Made by a program: the position numbers and the translations under genes. A DNA stretch of 64,000 nucleotides from Lunularia cruciata (Eukaryota; Streptophyta; Marchantiopsida; Lunulariales; Lunulariaceae). The notes under the pieces are model-generated. The model worked only from the letters and a program-made list of their open reading frames with translations. It ran no database searches and was not told where the DNA came from. Shown here in pieces: positions 1 through 10,945 of the stretch (position 1 is its first letter; each line of letters starts with the position of its first letter). The DNA lies in contig OX419756.1 of NCBI GenBank assembly GCA_948567375.1, positions 1,741,001 to 1,805,000 on the forward strand. Direction: 5' to 3'.

Positions 1-45
1 TACTCTTCCTACTGATTCCCGGACCGGGAATCAGTAGGAAGAGTA
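1..45. repeat. Perfect 22-bp inverted repeat (hairpin) at window edge
   Basis: Bases 1-22 and 24-45 are exact reverse complements separated by a single A. Such a sequence would fold into a near-loopless hairpin. Because it begins at base 1, the palindrome may continue to the left of the window. It does not match any terminal repeat of the elements identified here. It could be the tip of a larger inverted duplication, a foldback element or an assembly chimera; the sequence alone does not decide. Confidence 0.9.
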
Positions 46-125
46 GAAATTTTGCTTTGAGGGTTTGATAAAGAGGTAGAGGATGTTGAACTTCACTTCA
101 TGGAGGTATCAATGTTAGAAGTCAA

Positions 126-398
126 TTGTCAGAAATATATCATGTAGCACAAGGCAAGTCCATGATGGACAAGTTCTGCAATTATTATAAATCAAAAGCT
201 CATTATGAAAAGACTTGTTCTAAGAAGCAAGCTTATATTCAATCAAGTACACTCATTCAACAAAACTACATGAAGAAGAATTTCTACTTAGAAGAGCATC
301 CACTATTGATAACTCATATGGTTGTATCAATTCCCAAGGAGAAAGAAACAAAGATTCATCTACTATGGATGCTCAAACCACACGACTCATCAAGCTAG
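126..398 (+). pseudogene. Copia Gag C-terminal remnant with degenerate zinc knuckle
   Basis: This 90-codon open stretch carries CNYYKSKAHYEKTC near its start. That is a CX2CX4HX4C nucleic-acid-binding knuckle in which the second cysteine has become tyrosine. In copia elements this knuckle binds the genomic RNA inside the virus-like particle. The position, just ahead of decayed pre-integrase and integrase sequence, fits the Gag/protease boundary of C1. The stretch begins and ends arbitrarily because of frameshifts and is not expected to make a working protein. Confidence 0.6.
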
Positions 399-919
399 TA
401 TATTTGGTTCCAAACAAGCATTATCTTAATGTCTGGTTTGCATTTGGATGATGATATTGAAATACTATCATTCATATAGGCACTATCCCATTAAAGTCCA
501 TCAAGGAGTTTTAGTGATTTAGGAGAAGTCATTCATGCATTTAAAATCAACAAAAACCTAGTTTCTATAAGCCAAATTATTGAGAAGGGTTTTCATGTTT
601 TATTTAACCAAGATTGTGTCTTTTTTCAACAAGTATGAGAAATGTGCTATTCTTGTAGGTTGCAAATTTGGATTCAAAATAGTAAAGATGTTTAAGTAAG
701 ATATCAAGACCACCGATGCTACAAATCAGAACTTTATGTCTAGTCGTGTCTCAACTGCACTTTCAGATCTTGAGATGTGGTATAAAAGAGCGGGTCAAAC
801 TACAAAAGATTGAAGATGCTACCTACCTCAGATCTAGTTATGTGTCTTAATCCCAAAAAGATACATACCTAATTAAGATTTGATATTATTCTATCTTGAT
901 ATCCAACATTTTATGATCC

Positions 920-1690
920 TTTTCCCAAAGGTTTGTCAGGCTTGTGAATTTGGTAAGCAAGCTAAATAACCTTTCAAGCATCATGGTACAAGAGCATTTG
1001 GGGTGCTAAAATTGATTCGCAATAATGTATATATTGCTTCAAAAAAGATTTTGATAGGTTCTAAGTATTTTTTCTTATTTATTAACAATGTTTCAAGATA
1101 GAAATAAGTCTACTTTTGAAAGAAAAAACTAATTCCTTTTGGTCTTCCAAATATTCAAGCTACTTGTGGAGGAGTAATATGGTCATAATATCCTAAATCT
1201 ATGATTTGATGGAGGAGGAGAGTTCCCTTCAAATTATTTTGATATTATTTTACATAAGCAAGGTATCAAGTGTGAAGTTAGTTGCAACTACAGAACTGAA
1301 CAAAATGGAGTTGTTGAACAAAAGAACCAACATTGCAAGAGCTATTCTCAACAAGAAAGCAATGCCCAAGTGCAATTGGGTAGAAGCAATTAATTATACA
1401 TTTTTCTTGATGAATTGATCTCCTACCGTGGTAGTGCATAAAATGAGACCTTTTCAAGCTTGTAAATGTAAGAAACCTGATTTATCATATTTGAAGGTTC
1501 TTGTTCATACTTTCTTTATTCATATTCCTAATAAGAAGAAGCAAAAGCCAGATCCTAAAGCACCAAAATGTGTCTTTCTTGGATAAGCCTCAAATTCAGA
1601 AGGATGTAGTTCTTATAATCTTTATTTAAAGAATTTTATTATCAATGGAGATGTTGTATTTGAGGAGTTAAACTCTTGGTACTATGCTTC
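920..1690 (+). pseudogene. Copia pre-integrase and integrase remnant
   Basis: The CQACEFGKQ segment near 935 matches the cysteine-rich GAG-pre-integrase region. Frame-shifted pieces around 1,260-1,430 match the end of the copia integrase core: an EQNGVVEQKN-like segment that would hold the catalytic Glu, then NKKAMPKCNWVEAINYTFFL. The stretch up to 1,690 matches the conserved post-integrase region (PDLSYLKV, FIINGDVVFEE). The integrase would have joined element cDNA to the host chromosome. At least two frameshifts and several stops interrupt it. Confidence 0.75.
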
Positions 1691-2089
1691 AACAAGTTGA
1701 AAATCTTATTTCCACTTACAATACACTCTACTTCTTCCATTGGTCCAACTAGTACTTCTTTCACACAAGCTGGTACTTCAAGTGCTAATGGTATTTCTAG
1801 TGAGCCCTCTCATTCTAATCCATTTATAAATCCATGGTCAAGATAGGGTGTTGAGAAGCCTTTAGTTAAAATATCTCAATGTATAAGAAAATTTATCCTC
1901 ACTTTGTTCATTGATATATTTATCCTTTGTTGAAACAAATGGTTGATCAACCACATAGTTCAGAAATTCTAATTCCTTTAGAATAAGGATATAATTGCTT
2001 CTCAACCTGAACTTATATCTTAACAAAGTGCAAGTACATGGGTCAAATATCAAATATTAAAGGCTTCAATTTGAAGTGTTGTTAGCCCA

Positions 2090-2706
2090 ACACCATACAT
2101 ATATGGTGAAGTCTATCCAAGAAAAGGAACCAAATTCTCTTGAGGAAGTGATGTATCATACAGATTGGATGCAAGCTGTGTAGCTTGAAGTTGTAGCAAT
2201 ACATCAACAGCAAACATGGGATTTGATGGATTTATCTCTCAATAAGAAGCCAATTTGTTGCATGTGGATTCTTAAGATTAAGAGAAATTTGCATGGTTTT
2301 GTGAATAAATATGTGGAAAATGTCTGTTCACAACAACATTGAATTGATTTTGATGAGACATTCATCCTTCTTGCTAAGAAAACATTAATTTATGCTCTCT
2401 CAATGTTATCCATCTTCAATTAAGGAAGCTCAATCAGGTAGATTTCAATAGTTCTATCCTCAAGGGAGATTTGGAGGAGGAGGTCTGCACTATCCAACCA
2501 CTTGGATATGAAATAAAAAGATATCTAAACAAAGTTTTTTTTAATTAAAAAAGTCTTTTAATGGACTTGAGCAAGTTCTACAAGCTTGAAATGCCATGAT
2601 AGATTCATACCTCTTATCCAATGGATTTCAAGTTTGCAGTTAAAATTCTTTGCTCTACCAACTACAAGCTAGTGGCAATATGGGTTTATTGATCATCTAT
2701 GTTGAT
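2090..2706 (+). pseudogene. Copia reverse transcriptase remnant, N-terminal part
   Basis: Pieces match copia RT in order: a QQTWDLMDLSLNKKPI-like start, the WILKIKRNLHGF-like fingers region, a stretch matching DFDETF, and a downstream FIDHLC-type segment leading to the active-site strand. Copia RT copies the element RNA into cDNA. The reading is cut at 2,706 by G1-1 just before the YVDD-type catalytic aspartates; the second half of that motif (GATGACCTC) lies at 8,179-8,187. Stops and frameshifts are frequent. Confidence 0.75.
2702..2706 (+). repeat. Target-site duplication (left) of G1-1, TTGAT
   Basis: TTGAT immediately left of the TGTAAAAGACC terminus is repeated at 8,176-8,180 right of the TTACA terminus. 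Removing the element and one copy rejoins the copia RT reading across its DD active site, which confirms the insertion boundaries. Confidence 0.92.
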
Positions 2707-3090
2707 TGTAAAAGACCAAGGAGAGAAATAATGGAATAGAAGATTGGAGTAGAAGATTGCACTAAGACTCCCAGTTGAGAGAAACTCCAAATGCCTAGCA
2801 TGAGCTTGGGCTTTGGTATTTATAGGAAACATATAGAGCTATTGCAAATTTCCCAAGGAAAATTTCTACTAGAAGTCACCTTCTTGGCGTGTAAGCTAAG
2901 CTAGTCAAGAAACTTCCTAGGTAGCTTCATAGAAGCTACCTACTAGAAGCATACATATTTTTCAATACATGGAATGTACCAAGAATTTTCTTAGATACTT
3001 CTAGAATATTTTTATATTGCTTGGCTAATTTGGCCTATTTGCTAACTTTTTAGCATCTTTTAACTTGTCTGCTACCTCCATATTGTTACA
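2707..3090 (-). repeat. G1-1 3' LTR (left in window)
   Basis: This 384-bp repeat starts TGTAAAAGACC and ends ATTGTTACA on the plus strand. It matches 7,752-8,175 and, inverted, 60,000-60,484. TATTTATA at 2,817-2,824 is a TATAAATA box on the minus strand, followed downstream by the conserved AAGCCCAAGCTCATGCTAGG segment. Size differences between copies come mainly from the number of roughly 60-bp AGAAGC/AAGCTAGC-containing units. Confidence 0.92.
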
Positions 3091-3105
3091 TATTCTCCCT
3101 CTGCT
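3091..3105 (-). promoter_or_regulatory. G1-1 polypurine tract
   Basis: On the minus strand AGCAGAGGGAGAATA abuts the TGTAACA start of the 3' LTR. A purine run in this position normally primes plus-strand cDNA synthesis. Confidence 0.7.
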
Positions 3106-3872
3106 AGTTGGTGATGTCCTTATTATCATAGAATCTTCAAACTCTTGGAGTGCTATTTGTGCATTATAGAGATGAGAAAGAGGTTCTCATGTGGCATCAT
3201 GAAGAAGATACACTTTCCAAAGGACTTTTACTTAGTGTGTCATTGGCATCCATGTTGGATGTTGCACTATGCAAGGATACAATCAACTTCATACTCCTTG
3301 TGATTGTTGATAAGGATAGGAAGAGGAAAAGATTGGACATGAATAGAAAAGGAAGATGGATTAGAATCAAAGGGTTTCAACTTTGAAACATGAAGACAAT
3401 GCAATTTGCTTATGACTAGACAAGGCAAGTTGATAAGCAATAAAAGAATGATTTATGTTATATCAAATAGACCTATCCAATAAGGAGTGAGTTTACAAAC
3501 TTGGGCATCTAGTGGGAGGGGCAGATTATTAGACAAAAGCATGACTTTATCACCTAGTTGAAAGATGAGATCCTAATAATGTTGATCAACATATTACTTT
3601 TGCCAATTTTGAGCAAAAAGGAGGTGAGATTTGGCTTGTTGTTGGATTTAGATTTTGTCAACAAGAAGATTGAAGTATGAGGATAATAAGATGGTGAGAG
3701 AGAAAAAAGGGAATCTAGAACAAATGGGTCTTGGCCAAAAGTAAGGAAGAAGGGAGAGAATCCAAGGGTTGCCTACTTGGAGCTATTATAGGTAAACTTA
3801 ACATCCACAAGGCAAGCATTCTAGTTGGTAAGGTGAACACTGACAAAGGCATGAAACATATCTTCCAAGGTA

Positions 3873-4550
3873 TCATTTTATATGTTCAATTTGCCCATGA
3901 ATTTGAGGATGATAGACCATAGACAAAGCAAGCTTGGTGCCGAGTAGCTCAAAAAGTGCTTGCCAAAATTTACCAATGAGTTGATGATCACAATTGGAGA
4001 TGAGAACCCATGGCATCCCATGGTGCTTAAAGATAGTGTCAAAGTAAATCTTGGCTAGCATGGGATCATCCATGGTATCCCACGGTGGGTGCTAAATAAA
4101 TTCCTTGCTAAGTTTAGTGAAAAACACCACAATGGCGGTATGATCTTGATTTGTTTTGGGTAAGGATGTTATAAGGTCAATACTTACTTGTTCCCATTGG
4201 GAAATTGGGATAGGAAGAGGTTGAAGGAGTCCACCTAGTTTTTTGTTGCTGACTTTGTTGCATTGGCAACTCTCACAAGAGCAAACAAACTCTCAAACTT
4301 CTCATGCCATGTTTGGTTAGCATGATTGATATTAGAGGGTATCAAGGTTTTATCCACACCCAAATGACCAGAAATTAATAAGTTGTGGGGTTCTTGAAGG
4401 CACATAAGCTAGAGGTCACTCATTGCTAGAACATAGATCTTATGCTCAAAAAATAGAATGCATTCCTTGAAGGAAAATGTATTGTACTCCTTGTCATGCA
4501 TTGCAAGACAACTTTGCACCAATTGAACAAAGGGGTCCTATTATAAAACA
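3873..4550 (-). pseudogene. G1-1 integrase remnant
   Basis: The minus-strand reading holds a zinc-binding-side piece containing HLGVDKTL (about 4,350) and an open 66-codon stretch at 4,073-3,873 with the catalytic-core signature: a diverged SDRD-type segment (SNCDHQLIGKFW), the LFELLGTKL helix and YHPQIHGQIEHIK, where the last E is the third DDE acidic residue. Further on, YNSSK and ATLGFSPFFL match the C-terminal part of plant gypsy integrases. The enzyme would insert cDNA with 5-bp staggering, in accord with the TTGAT duplication. Frameshifts and stops inactivate it. Confidence 0.85.
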
Positions 4551-4629
4551 ATCTTGGATGACATGCGTACCTTTGAGTTAGTTGACATTGTGGTGATTTT
4601 TGCAACCATGGGAGATTTAGGAAGAAGCT

Positions 4630-4902
4630 TCAAATCAAGACGTCATGATAAGACATTAGAAATGATATGGAACCTATTAGGTTTGTACATAAGCTTGATG
4701 TCAAATAACTATAGTTGTTCCTCCCATCAATTGTACTCTTCATGTGCTCCCAATATATTAAGTCTACAATAAAGGTTTGTGATTGATTTGCATGATCACT
4801 TGTTTCTCCAAGAGATAATGCTTCCATATGTTTGTAGCATATATCATTGCTAGTTGTTCTTGATCTAAAGCAAAGTAATTCTTTTCTATGGTATTTAGTC
4901 AA
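4630..4902 (-). pseudogene. G1-1 RNase H remnant
   Basis: Reading on the minus strand gives fragments equivalent to ERNYSS.DWEQLA, WRHYLLR and TNHKSLSY, the Ty3/gypsy RNase H layout also seen at the right end of the window in G1-2 (63,770-64,000). This domain removes the RNA strand from RNA:DNA hybrids. The pieces are split between two frames. Confidence 0.6.
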
Positions 4903-5239
4903 TGAGACACAAAGGCAATGGGATGTTACCCATATGGAAGTTAATGCTGCAACATTACTCCAATGGAAAAGTAAGAAGCATCAAAATCAATCACATAAGG
5001 TAGTAGGGGGTTATATGGTTGGAGGATGGGTCATGAAGATATACCATATGCTTCAATTACTTGAATGATTCTTTGTGCCTGGTTGTCCAATAAAAGCTTG
5101 AGGTCTTCCCCAAGAGATCAATCAATGGTACAGCCACATGAGCATAATAGTGGATGAACCATTGGTAAAAGCTCACCAATCAATTAAATGTTTGCACTTT
5201 TGTGATATTTTTTTGAGTATGCAAATTGATAATGGCCTT

Positions 5240-5970
5240 GATTTCTATTCTTCCATCTTGATCCCTTTTGATGAGACTTTATGACCTAAAAGGTAACTTC
5301 TTTTTGCAAAAAGGCACATTTTGACTTCTTGCAATAAAATTTCCATTGGCATGGGCATTTTAGGTCTTCTCATATATGATTCTTGTGTTGTACCTCTATC
5401 TTTCCATAACTTAAAATATCATCCAAGAACACTGCCATGTACTGATCCAATAGTCCATCCAACAACCAATGCATTTGATCCATGAAATGACATTAGTGAG
5501 CATTAGTGAGCCCAAAAGGTAAGACTCTCCATTCAAAATGCCCATACCTTGTGCAAAAGGTAATCTTTTGCACAACTTCCTTATCAATGGAATTTGCCAA
5601 TAGCCACTTCAAAGGTCCAACTTGGAGAAATATTTTACTCCACTAAATTGATCTAGAAAATCATCAATTTGAGGCAAGGGATATGCATTCTCATACAATT
5701 TTTTTTACTAAGGCCCTGGTAAACAATATAGAATCAAAGTCCTCCATACTATTTTCTTACAAAGAGTATTCGTGCTCCACAAGGAGATGTACTATGTTGA
5801 ATGAAATATTTCTCCAACAACTTGGTTTGTGTTGTTTGAAGTTCTTCTAACTCCTTTGGTGAGAGCCTATAGATTGGTCTACTCACAAGAGTACTACTTG
5901 GTAATAACTCAATCTTGAAGTGCATACCTTGATTAGAGGGTAATCCCTTTGGAAAATCATCAAGAAACAC
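5240..5970 (-). pseudogene. G1-1 reverse transcriptase remnant
   Basis: An open 73-codon minus-strand stretch (5,970-5,749) gives the N-terminal part of a Ty3/gypsy RT: FPKGLPSNQGMHFKIELLP, then SRPIYRLSPKELEELQ, then the GARILFVRK strand. Decayed sequence continues through the fingers and palm to about 5,240, including fragments of the CIDYxxLN, LPFGL-type and LDDILI segments on broken frames. The enzyme would copy element RNA primed from the adjacent tRNA site. It is interrupted by several stops. Confidence 0.85.
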
Positions 5971-6444
5971 ATCTACAAACTCCTAAAATATTTGATCAAC
6001 TATGGTTTGATGAGGCTTTTGGCTGTCATCAACTTCTCTTTGACCAAAAAGCTTGATCCACACTATTTAAAGAAGAATATCTTCTTCCAAAGCTTGCTTT
6101 ATGATTGCTTTCTTGAAAATTTTCCCATCTTGGGAATGATTGTTCTTAGATGTCTTACTCAAAGGTTCTTGACAACCTAATTGGTAATTCTTACCTTGGT
6201 CTTGTACTTGAATTTTTTAATGGATCTAATCAAAATGAACCTTATGACATTGAAGCCAAAGTAAACCTAGAATGACATCATAGTGTAGAGGTGTTACTAC
6301 AAATCTAATACACTCCTCATATTCCTTCCCAATTTTGAATGTAATAGGATGTGTGGTATAGAATATATAGCACTTTCTACTATCCACAATCATTAATTTA
6401 CTTCCAAATATTGGCTTGACAAGGATACATAATTTCTTTGCTAA

Positions 6445-6630
6445 TTACATTGACATGCAATTTTCTAAATTTCCAAAATCAACCAAAATCCTACAACCAC
6501 GATCAAATATTATACCTTGCAAGTGAAGGAATCTTTCATAGGTCAAGCCTTCAATCCCATTAGAACCATTATGTTCCCAATAGATGGCTTGATATTTCCT
6601 ACTAGGATTCTTTATTTCATTGATCATCAC
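6445..6630 (-). pseudogene. G1-1 aspartic protease remnant
   Basis: The minus-strand reading includes GIIFDRGCRILVDFGNLENC. This matches the retropepsin active-site strand, where VDFG stands for the usual VDSG or VDTG. The same segment recurs in G1-2 at about 61,700-61,790. The protease would cut the Gag-Pol precursor. The open stretch is short, and neighbouring stops separate it from Gag and RT. Confidence 0.75.
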
Positions 6631-6649
6631 ATTTCATAAACTCCATTTG

Positions 6650-7550
6650 GCAATTTGTTGGGGCCATCTATTCTTTAGTGTACACTCAATAATTCAATGT
6701 CCAATTTGATGAAAATAAAAGCAACCACTATTTTATAGTAATCTCATCTTAAATGTAGTGCAAAGTGGTCTCCATTGGATGATATCAATCTCCATCTCCT
6801 CCATCCATATGTTATGTGTTGGTAGGCTCTATGAAGGTTGACTTCAAGATCTAGTTGTAGCAACCAAGGAATCAAAGTGCTCAACCAATTGCATGGCTTT
6901 CTCCATGTGTTTGTGCTCCCACATGGTCATTTCTTATTTGGTGCATGACTTCAAGCTCCTCCCAAATTGATCCAAAGCTTCAACTTCTAGTATCTTTGGA
7001 ATTTGCATTATGGTGTTCTAGAATTGAATGATGTATTGAACCAATTGGCTTCAATTTTTCCAATCTATAGTGTAGTGAATGTAATATTTATAACTTGGAA
7101 TCCCTCAATTATCATGCTATTGAATTTTCACATGTCGAGATTGGTACAATAAACTACCATTGAGCTTGCTCCACTCAAAATTTCCACCATATTTTTGCCT
7201 CTCCATCTAGTTGGCTTGAAGCCAAAAGAATCTATCCCTCTTCATCTTGAAGATTTGTAACTTCAAAATAACATTTATAATGAAAGATAAAATTCTCCAC
7301 TACTCCCAAGAGATTCTTGCCTTCAAATACCTTGGGGTTTAGAAATTGGATTTGCTCTTCTAGTACTCAAAATGGTTCTCTTTCTACATGCTCTTGTTGT
7401 TGATGATCTTTATGTTTTAGCAATTAAGTAAGGTGCTTGATTTGTTGTTGCATAGCAATGATAACTTTGGGCATCATTGTCATGGCTACTACTCTATCAA
7501 ACTACTTGCAATTATTTCAGTTAACACAAAGATGCAACAAGTCTACCACT
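6650..7550 (-). pseudogene. G1-1 Gag remnant
   Basis: This decayed minus-strand stretch lies between the leader and the protease. Short pieces match G1-2 Gag at 60,850-61,600, for example the segment encoding NRFSWLQANWMEW, and one piece (about 6,660-6,740) holds a knuckle-like cysteine/histidine cluster. No open frame longer than about 60 codons survives. The assignment rests mainly on position and on the match to G1-2. Confidence 0.55.
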
Positions 7551-7733
7551 TTTTGTAAGTTACAATCTAAAGTATCAATGGTTCATCAAATAAGGTGATC
7601 ATATTCAAAAAGAATTTCCCAAAGTGTTAAATGATGAATTGCATGAAATGATATTTGGGTAGTAAATGGATTCAAACCTCCTAATGGTTTGAGAAAAATG
7701 GATTTGGTTGTCCATAAATTCCATCCATCCATC

Positions 7734-7751
7734 CCATTACTTTGATACCAA
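7734..7751 (-). promoter_or_regulatory. G1-1 primer-binding site (tRNA-iMet type)
   Basis: On the minus strand TTGGTATCAAAGTAATGGG directly follows the 5' LTR end TTTTACA. Its first ten bases match the complement of the initiator tRNA-Met 3' end that primes most plant LTR elements. G1-2 has a mutated counterpart at 60,485-60,503. Confidence 0.8.
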
Positions 7752-8175
7752 TGTAAAAGACCAAGGAGAGAAATAAAAGAATGGAAGACCATAGTGGAAC
7801 ATCACATTGGGACTCTCGGTTGAGGATTCCTCCAAATGCCTAGCATGAGCTTGGGCTTTGGTATTTATAAAAAACATACAAGGCTCTTGAGAAGTTCCCA
7901 AGGAAGATTCCTACTAGAAGCCACCTTTTTGGAGTGCAAGCTAAGCTAGCCAGGAAGCTTCCAAAGAAGCTTCCTCATAAGAACCACCTACTTGGCATGC
8001 AAGCTAAGCTAGCCAAAAAGCTTCCTCCTAGAAGCTACCTACTTAGCATACATGCTACTTGACACATGGAAGGTACCAAGAAGTTTCCTAGATGTTTCTA
8101 GAACATTGTTAGGTTGCTTGGCTAATTTGGTCTATTTTTTTACTTGTTAGCCTCTACTAACTCTATATTGTTACA
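7752..8175 (-). repeat. G1-1 5' LTR (right in window)
   Basis: This 424-bp repeat pairs with 2,707-3,090 and starts and ends with the same TGTAA/TTACA termini. TATTTATA at 7,862-7,869 is the minus-strand TATA box. It carries more of the roughly 60-bp AAGCTAAGCTAGCC-type units than its partner LTR. Confidence 0.92.
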
Positions 8176-8763
8176 TTGATGACCTCTAGATCTCATTTGG
8201 CAAGTAAAAGATTAATTGAAGAGAGAGTTTGACACAAAGGACTTTAGAGAACTCAAATGCTTATTGGGTATTAAGTTTATCAAAGACTACAATAATCTTT
8301 GATTACTACAATATCAATATTCTCTCAACAGGTTGTAGAAGTTTAGTATGATAGCCTACAAGCTTATTTTACTCCTTTCCCAACTTCTATTCAATTAAGT
8401 GCTAAAGATGGTGAGTTGATGGTTGATCCAAATATGTATAGAGAGATCATTGGAAGTCTCATGTAGTTAGACTAGAGAGTCAACTTTTACAAGCACCAAG
8501 AAAGTAACATTTTGATATGGTTTGAAGGATTCTATGTTAATATGAAGTTTATCATTTAATTTGGTCTTCACTATTTAGCTAGTGGGTTAACAATTGTATA
8601 AGATTTATTGCGTGGATTGGGCAAGAAGTGCTCAAGATAAAAGATCAATATTAAGTTATGTCTTTTTACCTTAGAAGGTCTGCAATTAGTTGGTTTTCAA
8701 AGAAGAAACCTGTTGTTACTTTATTATTGACAAAAGTAAAATATAGAAATACCGCTAATGCTA
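8176..8763 (+). pseudogene. Copia C1, second segment: RT end and RNase H start
   Basis: The reading resumes at the GATGACCTC half of the RT active site and gives EEFDTKDFRELKCLLGIKF, the copia RT connection segment, then MYREIIGSLM and, at 8,660-8,763, the RNase H start SWFSKKKPVVTL. The sequence stops inside the ...NTANA segment at a TA dinucleotide, where the Tigger-like transposon is inserted, and continues at 10,946. Stops and a frameshift are present. Confidence 0.8.
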
Positions 8764-10945
8764 TAGTTGAACCTCTCTCAGTCAATAAGATCTATGCACC
8801 AAGATTATATTTGAGTTATAGAGTTTATCAGGTTAGGTAGGTAAGGTATAATGTCATGTTGTTGTGATGATGGCTAGGTCTTACATTATGATAATTGGTG
8901 TACTATAATTACAGCTAGTCCAATATCATGGTCCAGAAATTGTTTATTTCACCTATTATTACTATATGTTCTGAATACTTATGCATTCATCCACAAACTA
9001 TTACTAGCACACAAGCTATGGATTGGTAACCTTTGAAATGAGTAAATAGGTTTTTCAATAGATAGATAACAAAAAGAGCCAAGATTCTCAACCATTATAG
9101 CATTTAGATACTGGTTAGGAAATGATGTAGTGGTTGAGAGTCTTGATCTTCTTTGACTATCTATTCATCATAAAAGAGTTTGAAACTTAGTTAATATCTC
9201 TTCACCTTGTTACCATGGCCACCGCCCAAAAGCAAGAACTCTATCATTATGCTCAGTCAATCAACCCCTCAATCAGCTAGAATTCACTGAGTGCTTGGGC
9301 CCTACAAAATTTTAACCTTTCAAAAGCATCATCACATGGAACTATTAGCAACATCTTTGGTAAGAAAGAAGTGCTCAAGGCTGCTGACCTTGGCCAATCT
9401 AATAGAAAAAAGAAGCATAAGGTTACCAATCCACAACTTGAAAAAGTTTTGGTACTTTGGATGCTTTAGGGTGAGGTATGATGCATCAACATCTCAGTTG
9501 AATTGATCAAGGAAAAAGGTAAAAGTTTTGCAAAGTCTTTGGAACTAGCAAAAAATGCCCCCACTTTTTCAAACAGTTAGCTACAGAAGTCTCAAAATGG
9601 TCACAATCTGGAGAAGCATAGATCACATGGTGAAAGTGGCAATGCTAACAATGCTACAATTGCTAAACAGCTCCTTATCCTACAAGCAAAGATTACAACC
9701 TATGCATGGAAGGATGTCTACAACATGGATGAGACTCGTCTTTTCTTCCAAATGGCACTCGACAGTACAATTTCCCTACACCAAAGTGAAGGGTCTAGAG
9801 AAGACAAGTCATGATTTACACTTGCATTTATTGCAAATGCAGAAGGATCAGACAAGTTAGAGCCATTTATCATTGGCCATGCCAACAAACCACATTGCTT
9901 CAAGAGAAAGACTGGTCAATAGTTGAGGTTCCATTATGCCTGGATGACTGGTGTCTTATATTGAGAATTGGCTTGCAGATCTGGATAGCCGCATGCAAGT
10001 AGCCAGCCGCCACATCTTGCTACTTCTGGACAAGGCACCACCCCATGTTATTGGTGAGTTGGTCCTCACCAATGTGGAAGTTTGCATACTTCCCCCAAAT
10101 ACAACGTAAAAAATACATTGTCAGGAATACAATCCATGGATGCTGGAATAATTGTAGCATTCAAACAATGCATTGTTGTTTTCAGCTTCAACATGCCATT
10201 GATGAATTGGTGAATTGACATTTACAAAGTTCACCAATTAATGGCAATGCAATGGGCAAAAGCTACATGGAATGAAATTTCTGCCAACACCATCAAATTT
10301 CTTTTTACCATATAAACCTATTTGAGACTCAAGAGGAAGCCATTTTAATGAGTGCCGTTGAAAGTGACAATGAGCATAGCATTAACGAGCAGCTTATTGC
10401 TTCAAGCGGTGCTCTAGGTGTAAGACACCAAATGTACATTGAAGCTCTACTCAATCCAGCTGAAGAGGCCAATAGGTCCCATGAAGACCTTTCTAATGAA
10501 ATTCTGCTAAGTTTAGCCGGCATAGCAGGGGAAGTGGAGGAGGCAAATGCCACAAATGAAGCCGTGTTTGATGAGGAGGACAGTCCCAAGGTCAGTTGGT
10601 CTGCCAAAGAAAAAATATTTCATTCTTGGTAAGGCAATCACCTTGCTAGATCCAACTAATCACCACCAATATACAAGATATCAGGTCTTAAGAATCATGC
10701 AACAAGATATTAGAGCATCAAAAATTACACAAACTACTTTACATAGTTGGCTTCATCCATAGTATTTGATTTTATAAATCATATTAAATCTTCCTCTATA
10801 AACTTATATTTTCATTGTAGGGTATTGAGTATCAAGATACCGAGGATATTGACTTGATAGTTGGGAGAGCCATTGGTGGATTGAAATTGTATCAAGTTAT
10901 AGAGGATATTAAATTAATGAGGATCAACTTATAGAGGTTTAACTG
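8764..10945 (+). mobile_element. Tigger/pogo-like DNA transposon nested in copia C1
   Basis: A 2.2-kb element lies between two TA dinucleotides (8,762-8,763 and 10,946-10,947). Its left end reads TAGTTGAACCTCT and its right end, on the minus strand, CAGTTAAACCTCTATAAG. These match the CAGTTRAACCTCTATA-type termini of plant pogo-like elements. Inside is a decayed DDE transposase. Removing the element with one TA rejoins the copia RNase H reading (..ANAI then CKLILLHT). The right subterminal region also repeats a TATCAAGTTATAGAGGATATT-like motif. Confidence 0.85.
9215..10632 (+). pseudogene. Tigger/pogo (jerky-like) transposase pseudogene
   Basis: From ATG 9,215 the translation gives a psq-type helix-turn-helix (MATAQKQELYHYAQSINPS ... 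HGTISNIFGKKEVLK) and a CENP-B-type second helix region (NPQLEKVLVLWMLQ-like). Between 9,720 and 10,110 lies the DDE_1 catalytic domain: MDET with the first Asp, CNADGSDK-type and GHANKPHCFKR segments, WMTGVLY, then LLLLDKAPPH with the second Asp (K replaces the usual N), and LPPNTT. A 94-codon open tail (10,348-10,632) follows. The protein would cut and paste the element at TA targets. At least three frameshifts and several stops disable it. Confidence 0.85.

Larger units (their letters stand above)
46..2706 (+). mobile_element. Ty1/copia retrotransposon C1, first segment
   Basis: Short conceptual translations in shifting frames follow the copia order: a degenerate Gag zinc knuckle (about 165-210), a GAG-pre-integrase stretch (CQACEFGKQ near 935-965), the integrase catalytic end (1,280-1,430), the post-integrase region (1,430-1,690) and reverse transcriptase (2,090-2,706). 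The reading stops inside the RT active-site segment that should read IYVDDL and resumes at 8,176 after a 5.5-kb gypsy insertion. Many stops and frameshifts show that the element is dead. No 5' LTR is recognised, so the left limit is nominal. Confidence 0.8.
2707..8175 (-). mobile_element. Ty3/gypsy retrotransposon G1-1 inserted in copia C1
   Basis: This is a complete but decayed Ty3/gypsy element read on the minus strand. It has two related terminal repeats with TGTAA...TTACA ends, a 5-bp target duplication (TTGAT), a tRNA-iMet-like primer-binding site next to the right LTR and a polypurine stretch next to the left LTR. On the minus strand the order is Gag (about 7,550-6,650), protease (6,630-6,445), RT (5,970-5,240), RNase H (about 4,900), integrase zinc-binding and core (about 4,400-3,870) and the integrase tail. 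A second copy of the same family (G1-2) starts at 60,000 on the plus strand. Confidence 0.92.

Noticed and set aside
7586-7792. Minus-strand 68-codon frame as a gene
   Set aside because: It crosses the primer-binding site and LTR end of G1-1 and is not coding.
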